Made by a program: the position numbers and the translations under genes
Notes under the pieces: generated by a model
The model's input: the letters and a program-made list of their open reading frames with translations, nothing else
Database searches by the model: none
What the model was told of the DNA's origin: nothing
NCBI GenBank assembly: GCA_965194375.1
Contig: OZ239428.1
Length of the DNA: 64,000 nucleotides
Reading direction: 5' to 3' (one strand)
From: Tabrizicola_A aquatica
Lineage (GTDB): Bacteria > Pseudomonadota > Alphaproteobacteria > Rhodobacterales > Rhodobacteraceae
In this document: in pieces, positions 60,016-64,000 of the stretch
How the letters are laid out: every line of letters begins with the position of its first letter
Position numbering within the stretch: position 1 is the stretch's first letter

Positions 60016-60088
60016 CATCTTGGCCCAAATACTCCACGGGGAGCGCGGGTTTGCCTTGGCAAACCCGCGTGGGGGTGTGAAACCCCCG
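60016..60088. repeat. Extragenic repeat with two hairpins
   Basis: CTTGGCCCAAATACTCCACG resembles the GGAGTATTT/ATATCC families; next come GCGGGTTTGCC/GGCAAACCCGC and GGGGGTGTGAAACCCCC hairpins. It lies between convergent genes. Confidence 0.65.
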
Positions 60089-60092
60089 ATTT

Positions 60093-61757
60093 TCACATTC
60101 GGCGGATGAAATCGTATTTCAAAAGCCACATCGCAATGCGCTCGATCACATGTGGCGGCACGCCCAAGCCCGTGGCCAGCGGCGCGATCCGCGCGCCCTG
60201 CGCGCCAGCCCCTTCAATCGCCTGAAACACCGCCAAGACCTGCGCCTTGGGTGCAAAGACCCGCTTGACCCCGGCATAGTAGCGCAGATCCATCGTCTCG
60301 GCCGGACCAAGCCGCCCGGTTAGATCCCGCGCCACCAGCACCACTTCGGCGAAACTCGCAAACCCCGTGGGATAGCTGCCAAACAACCCCGTGGGAGAGG
60401 GCGCAATCGGCAAGGCATCGGCGGCATAGCGCGCAGGCCGCGCCTCGGCCGCAGTGCGCCGCGCCTCCTGCTCGCCCCACAGATCTTGCATCTGTGGAAT
60501 GATCCGCGACCAATCGTAAAGTGCCCGCGCCCGCGCCTGCCCCGCCGCCCCCATCTTACGGCGCAAGCCGGGGTTCTGCGCCAAATCCACAATTCGTGCT
60601 GTCAACTCGCCCATATCAATCTCGGTCATCGCCGAAGCGATCGAGCAATACTGCACATAGCTGTCATAGCCGCCCTGATAGCGCAGCGCCTCTTGCGCAA
60701 GATGCGGACCGGGCAAGGTGCGGCTGGTGATCCGAAAACCGACATCCGGCGTCACCGTGTCCTTCATACCATCCCAATCTGACACCAAAAGCGGCACCCC
60801 AGCCGCCATCCCCTCAAGTGGGGCCAGACCAAAGGTTTCCTGTATGTTGTCGATCAGTAACATGAACACATCTGCCCCTGACAAGACTGCCTTGCGTTCA
60901 GCCGCATTCGCCCCATCCAAAAGCGCAAAGCTCACATCCGGCATCAACCGCCGCGCGCCTTCTTCAAAGACCTTGCGCGAATACTCTTCGCGGAACACCC
61001 CGCAAAAGGCGACATGCAGCTTTTGCCCCGCCCCCAGCTTTTTCTGCGCCGCCTGCATGGCCAGATAGATCGGTAAGGGGTCAAACTTTTCATGCGGAGT
61101 TAGCCGGGCGATGGTGGTGAAGACCACATCCGTCTCCCCCGCCCCCAAGCGCGCGCGCAGCGCCTTGCCTGCTGCAGCATCTGGCACAAAATCGTCGCAA
61201 TGAATGCCCAAGGGGATCACCGGCAACAGTGGGCGCGGGCGCAGATTGGCATCCAGCTGGCGCTTCAGATGCGTATCGATCAGATCCAGCTGATAGCGCA
61301 CGCTAGACTGCACCGATTGCGAGGTGCAGATCACCGCGTCCCATTCTGCCACCGGCGCGACGCGCAGGTTCAACCAGCCCTCCATCACGGCTTGGGTCGA
61401 GGTGGTGTGCGTGATCCCCGTGAGGGCATAGGCCCCCGTGCCATAGGGCGCGCGCCGCCATGCCTCGGCGGCGAAGTTTGGGCTGGGATAGAACACGGCG
61501 GACACAGGGCCGATGCTTGTCGGCCGCATCAGGCTGGCATGGCGCAGCGGCACGCCGGGCCGCAGCTCATCGGCCAGCGCGCGCACCGGTTCCACATCCT
61601 CGGGCAGCTTTGACAAGAGAACGAACTCGTCAACCTCGGCATGGCGCAGAAAACCCTTCAAAAAGCTTTCCCCCGCCACGCGCCGCCCGTTGATGCCCTT
61701 GGCGGCGGGATCAAACCCGTCTTGCGCATACCAGATCGCAGCGTTGCGCGGGCCCAT
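60093..61757 (-). CDS. Glycosyltransferase, GT4-like C-terminal domain
   Basis: The approximately 554-residue protein has a donor-binding domain of glycosyltransferase family 4 type: ARLTPHEKFDPLPIYLAM and ETFGLAPLEGMAAGVPLLVS with the catalytic Glu pair. The C-terminal region (about 430-554) is of unknown role. It probably adds sugars to an envelope polysaccharide or lipid. Its ATG overlaps the stop of the upstream methyltransferase gene. Confidence 0.85.
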   Translation of the reverse strand: MGPRNAAIWYAQDGFDPAAKGINGRRVAGESFLKGFLRHAEVDEFVLLSKLPEDVEPVRALADELRPGVPLRHASLMRPTSIGPVSAVFYPSPNFAAEAWRRAPYGTGAYALTGITHTTSTQAVMEGWLNLRVAPVAEWDAVICTSQSVQSSVRYQLDLIDTHLKRQLDANLRPRPLLPVIPLGIHCDDFVPDAAAGKALRARLGAGETDVVFTTIARLTPHEKFDPLPIYLAMQAAQKKLGAGQKLHVAFCGVFREEYSRKVFEEGARRLMPDVSFALLDGANAAERKAVLSGADVFMLLIDNIQETFGLAPLEGMAAGVPLLVSDWDGMKDTVTPDVGFRITSRTLPGPHLAQEALRYQGGYDSYVQYCSIASAMTEIDMGELTARIVDLAQNPGLRRKMGAAGQARARALYDWSRIIPQMQDLWGEQEARRTAAEARPARYAADALPIAPSPTGLFGSYPTGFASFAEVVLVARDLTGRLGPAETMDLRYYAGVKRVFAPKAQVLAVFQAIEGAGAQGARIAPLATGLGVPPHVIERIAMWLLKYDFIRRM

Positions 61758-62563
61758 CACAACGCCTCCATCCAGAGCCACGGGGTCGGACCGCTGCGCC
61801 ACTCCCACAGCGCCAGCAGCCGATCAAGATCGGACAGCTCCTGCATCCACTCGGGCAAGGCGGCGTCATCCAGCTTGCGGTCAATCCGGGTGATCCGGTG
61901 GGTCGCGGCAAACCGCGCCGTGATCCGCTCGGTCACCCCCGCGGCCAAACCGGGGTGACATTCCACCAGCACATCGGCCCGCAACAGGCCGGGCGCTGCG
62001 ACCGGGTCAAGAAGCGCATCTTCGCCCCCCTCGATGTCGCAGATTACCACCGCGCGGCCCGCAGCACAGATGTCAAAGTCGCTGTGACCAAAAAGCCCGC
62101 CCACTTCGACCCGCTCGGCCAGCCCATTGGCCTCAGCCAAGCTGCGGCAAAGCGCCTGCGCGCGGTCATCAGCATCGCGGGCCAAAATGCGCGTGCGCTC
62201 CAAGCGCCGCGCCAGACCCACGGCGTAATAGCCCTCGGCCGAGCCGATATCGATCACAAGATCCGGCGCGCGGGCGATGATCGCCTCGATCACCGGATGC
62301 AACACGGCCTCATAAGCCCCCAGAAGACGCGCTACGCGTGACCCTTCCGAGGCGCGCACCGGATAGGCCATCCCCTTGAACGGCCCCGATTGGACCACCG
62401 CCCCGGACCGCGCCAAGACAGTATTGGCCACCAACTCAGACCGCCATTTGGCCAGATGCCGAAGCGCAGAGTTCAACGTGTTGGGGGTGACGGGCGGGGC
62501 CAAAAGGCTTTGCACACGGTCAGCAACAGCCTCGCTGAAGGACAAGGCAGGCGGGTTCGGCAT
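61757..62563 (-). CDS. Methyltransferase-fold protein (FkbM-like)
   Basis: The 268-residue protein has a Rossmann-type SAM-binding motif, LVIDIGSAEGYYAVGLA, and an acidic VVICDIEGGEDALLD segment. The pattern fits FkbM-type O-methyltransferases, often encoded by surface-polysaccharide loci. Overlap with the glycosyltransferase gene supports a joint role. The ATG at 62563 is chosen over a TTG at 62590. Confidence 0.78.
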   Translation of the reverse strand: MPNPPALSFSEAVADRVQSLLAPPVTPNTLNSALRHLAKWRSELVANTVLARSGAVVQSGPFKGMAYPVRASEGSRVARLLGAYEAVLHPVIEAIIARAPDLVIDIGSAEGYYAVGLARRLERTRILARDADDRAQALCRSLAEANGLAERVEVGGLFGHSDFDICAAGRAVVICDIEGGEDALLDPVAAPGLLRADVLVECHPGLAAGVTERITARFAATHRITRIDRKLDDAALPEWMQELSDLDRLLALWEWRSGPTPWLWMEAL

Positions 62564-62720
62564 CAAGGCCAAGACAAGGCTCCGGGACAAAAAGGGTTGG
62601 ATCGAAAAGGGGTATGCAATCCCCCGACCCTAGCCCCGCCCGAGGCCCCTGTAAACCAACGTCAGGCGCAGCCTGATCCTGGCGCGCCGTCTTTAGCCGT
62701 CAGTCCTTGTCCCTAAGCCG

Positions 62721-63179
62721 TCAGCCCGGCACAAAAGCCAGCGACACCCCGTTCATGCAATAGCGCAGACCCGTTGGTTGTGGCCCATCTTCGAACACAT
62801 GTCCCAAATGCCCGCCACAGCGGCGGCAATGCACCTCAATCCGGTCGCCAAAGATGCCCGGATCCGCCCTTGTGCGTATGGCATTGTCCAAAGGCTGCCA
62901 GAAGGACGGCCAACCCGTGCCGCTGTCGTATTTGGTGCTCGATGAGAACAGCGGCAGATCACAGCCCGCGCAATGAAAGGTGCCTGCCCGCTTTTCCCTG
63001 TCCAAGGGGCTGGTGCCTGCGCGTTCGGTCGCCTCATGGCGCAAGACCTGATAAGCCTCGGGCGAGAGGCGCGCGCGCCACTCCTCATCGGTCAGAGTGA
63101 ATTCAAAGCTTTCGGCGCGGGCGGCCTTGCCCAATCCCAAAGCGGCAAGTGCGGTCGATACGAACAGACGGCGGTTCAT
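62721..63179 (-). CDS. msrB: Exported peptide-methionine (R)-S-oxide reductase
   Basis: The 152-residue MsrB reduces methionine-R-sulfoxide in proteins. Zinc cysteines are Cys70/Cys73 (HCAGCD) and Cys118/Cys121 (CRRCGG); the catalytic Cys141 is in RYCMNG. A leading MNRRLFVSTALAALGLGKAA ARA segment is a signal peptide, with a twin-Arg that hints at Tat export. GGAG stands eight bases before the ATG at 63179. Confidence 0.92.
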   Translation of the reverse strand: MNRRLFVSTALAALGLGKAARAESFEFTLTDEEWRARLSPEAYQVLRHEATERAGTSPLDREKRAGTFHCAGCDLPLFSSSTKYDSGTGWPSFWQPLDNAIRTRADPGIFGDRIEVHCRRCGGHLGHVFEDGPQPTGLRYCMNGVSLAFVPG

Positions 63180-63365
63180 CGGCAAATCTCCTTCTTCGGG
63201 CTATCTTAGCACATCAAAGCGCGCCAAGGGGCAAAGGTTACAAGCGCTCACCAAGTTGCGAAAACCCGTGAGTCCAGCCCTTGCAGCCCCTGCCGATATG
63301 CTCCACTACTTCACTCCCAAAGGGGGCCCCACGGCCCCGAGGCTTTCGATGATGGACCACGACAA

Positions 63366-64000
63366 TGGCTGAGACCCTGCAAAAACCCACCGAAGAGATC
63401 TCGGTCCGCGACGTGTTCGGCATCGACACCGATATGAAGGTCAAAGGCTTTGCCGAAGCGACCGATCGCGTGCCGGCCATCGACCCGACCTACAAGTTCG
63501 ATCCTGACACCACTTTGGCCATTCTGGCGGGCTTTGCCTATAACCGCCGGGTGATGATCCAAGGCTATCACGGCACGGGAAAATCGACCCATATCGAACA
63601 GGTTGGCGCGCGGCTGAATTGGCCGACAGTGCGGGTGAACCTCGACAGCCATATCAGCCGGATCGACCTGATCGGCAAAGACGCGATCAAGTTGCGCGAT
63701 GGCAAGCAGGTGACCGAGTTCCACGAAGGCATCCTGCCTTGGGCGCTGCGCAACCCTGTGGCCATTGTGTTCGACGAATATGATGCCGGGCGGGCGGATG
63801 TGATGTTCGTGATCCAGCGCGTGCTGGAACATGATGGCAAGCTGACACTGCTCGATCAAAACGAGATCATCACCCCCCACCCGTCCTTCCGCCTGTTTGC
63901 CACGGCCAACACCGTGGGTCTGGGCGACACGACCGGGCTTTACCACGGCACCCAGCAGATCAACCAAGCCCAGATGGACCGCTGGTCGCTCGTGGCGACG
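63366..64000 (+). CDS. cobS: Cobaltochelatase subunit CobS, N-terminal part
   Basis: The gene starts at the ATG at 63366 and runs off the right edge after 211 codons. It is an AAA+ ATPase with Walker A GYHGTGKST and Walker B VAIVFDEYD. CobS with CobT and CobN inserts cobalt into hydrogenobyrinate a,c-diamide in aerobic cobalamin synthesis. cobT would be expected downstream, beyond the window. Confidence 0.95.

Noticed and set aside
1..64000. CRISPR array or rRNA operon
   Set aside because: No regularly spaced short repeats and no rRNA-like sequence were found on either strand.

Overview
The window is chromosomal DNA from an alphaproteobacterium, most likely a member of the Rhodobacteraceae/Roseobacter group. 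The reasons are the high GC content of the core, the gene order trpG-trpD-(ung)-trpC-moaC-moeA-lexA / comEC / gltX-gltA, a LexA box of the alphaproteobacterial direct-repeat type upstream of lexA, H-NS-like proteins of the HvrA type, and CobS at the right edge. This assignment is inferred from family knowledge; no database search was run.

Positions 1 to about 9600 are an accessory island, visibly richer in A+T than the rest. It begins inside an IS3-type element whose outer end abuts a truncated hypothetical gene. It contains a serine recombinase, a full-length tyrosine integrase, the 3' end of a second integrase, two H-NS-like paralogs that also share upstream sequence, several genes of unknown function, and the 3' half of a tRNA-Asn gene beside the integrase, which is probably an attachment-site scar. 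A repeated theme is single genes of unknown function lying between duplicated 3' ends of neighbouring genes: 1104-1937, 3282-3889 and 4739-5680. This is the least ordinary part of the window.

From 9636 to 20397 come a VOC-family protein, the threonine catabolic pair kbl-tdh with a cupin-type regulator, a SelO-type pseudokinase, a gene-poor stretch with a small HTH gene, a decayed tRNA-Pro-like fragment and an intact tRNA-Pro(TGG). These are followed by a DUF192 gene, a two-domain cold-shock protein, pdxH, fabI, a LysE-type exporter and a xanthine/guanine phosphoribosyltransferase gene.

From 20480 to 38419 lie an aminotransferase, a PpiD/SurA-like foldase, trpE, a reverse-strand YibQ-like gene, and then the tight run trpG-trpD-ung-trpC-moaC-moeA with lexA just downstream. 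ComEC (reverse), gltX, gltA and a DUF1624 membrane protein follow. Tryptophan synthesis, uracil repair and molybdenum cofactor synthesis share one transcription unit by overlap.

From 38481 to 64000 are an orphan DUF2235 hydrolase, an ornithine/lysine decarboxylase divergent from an Lrp-type regulator, valS, an SGNH-RTX secreted protein, a DUF1992-like gene, a HisC-like aminotransferase, gatB, a lipoprotein-like lytic transglycosylase, pepN, a photolyase with a 55-codon DUF2256 gene, an ArsR/SRPBCC group, malate synthase G, bolA, a J-domain protein, a glycosyltransferase/methyltransferase pair, an exported MsrB and the start of cobS. Several families of GC-rich extragenic palindromes punctuate the core.
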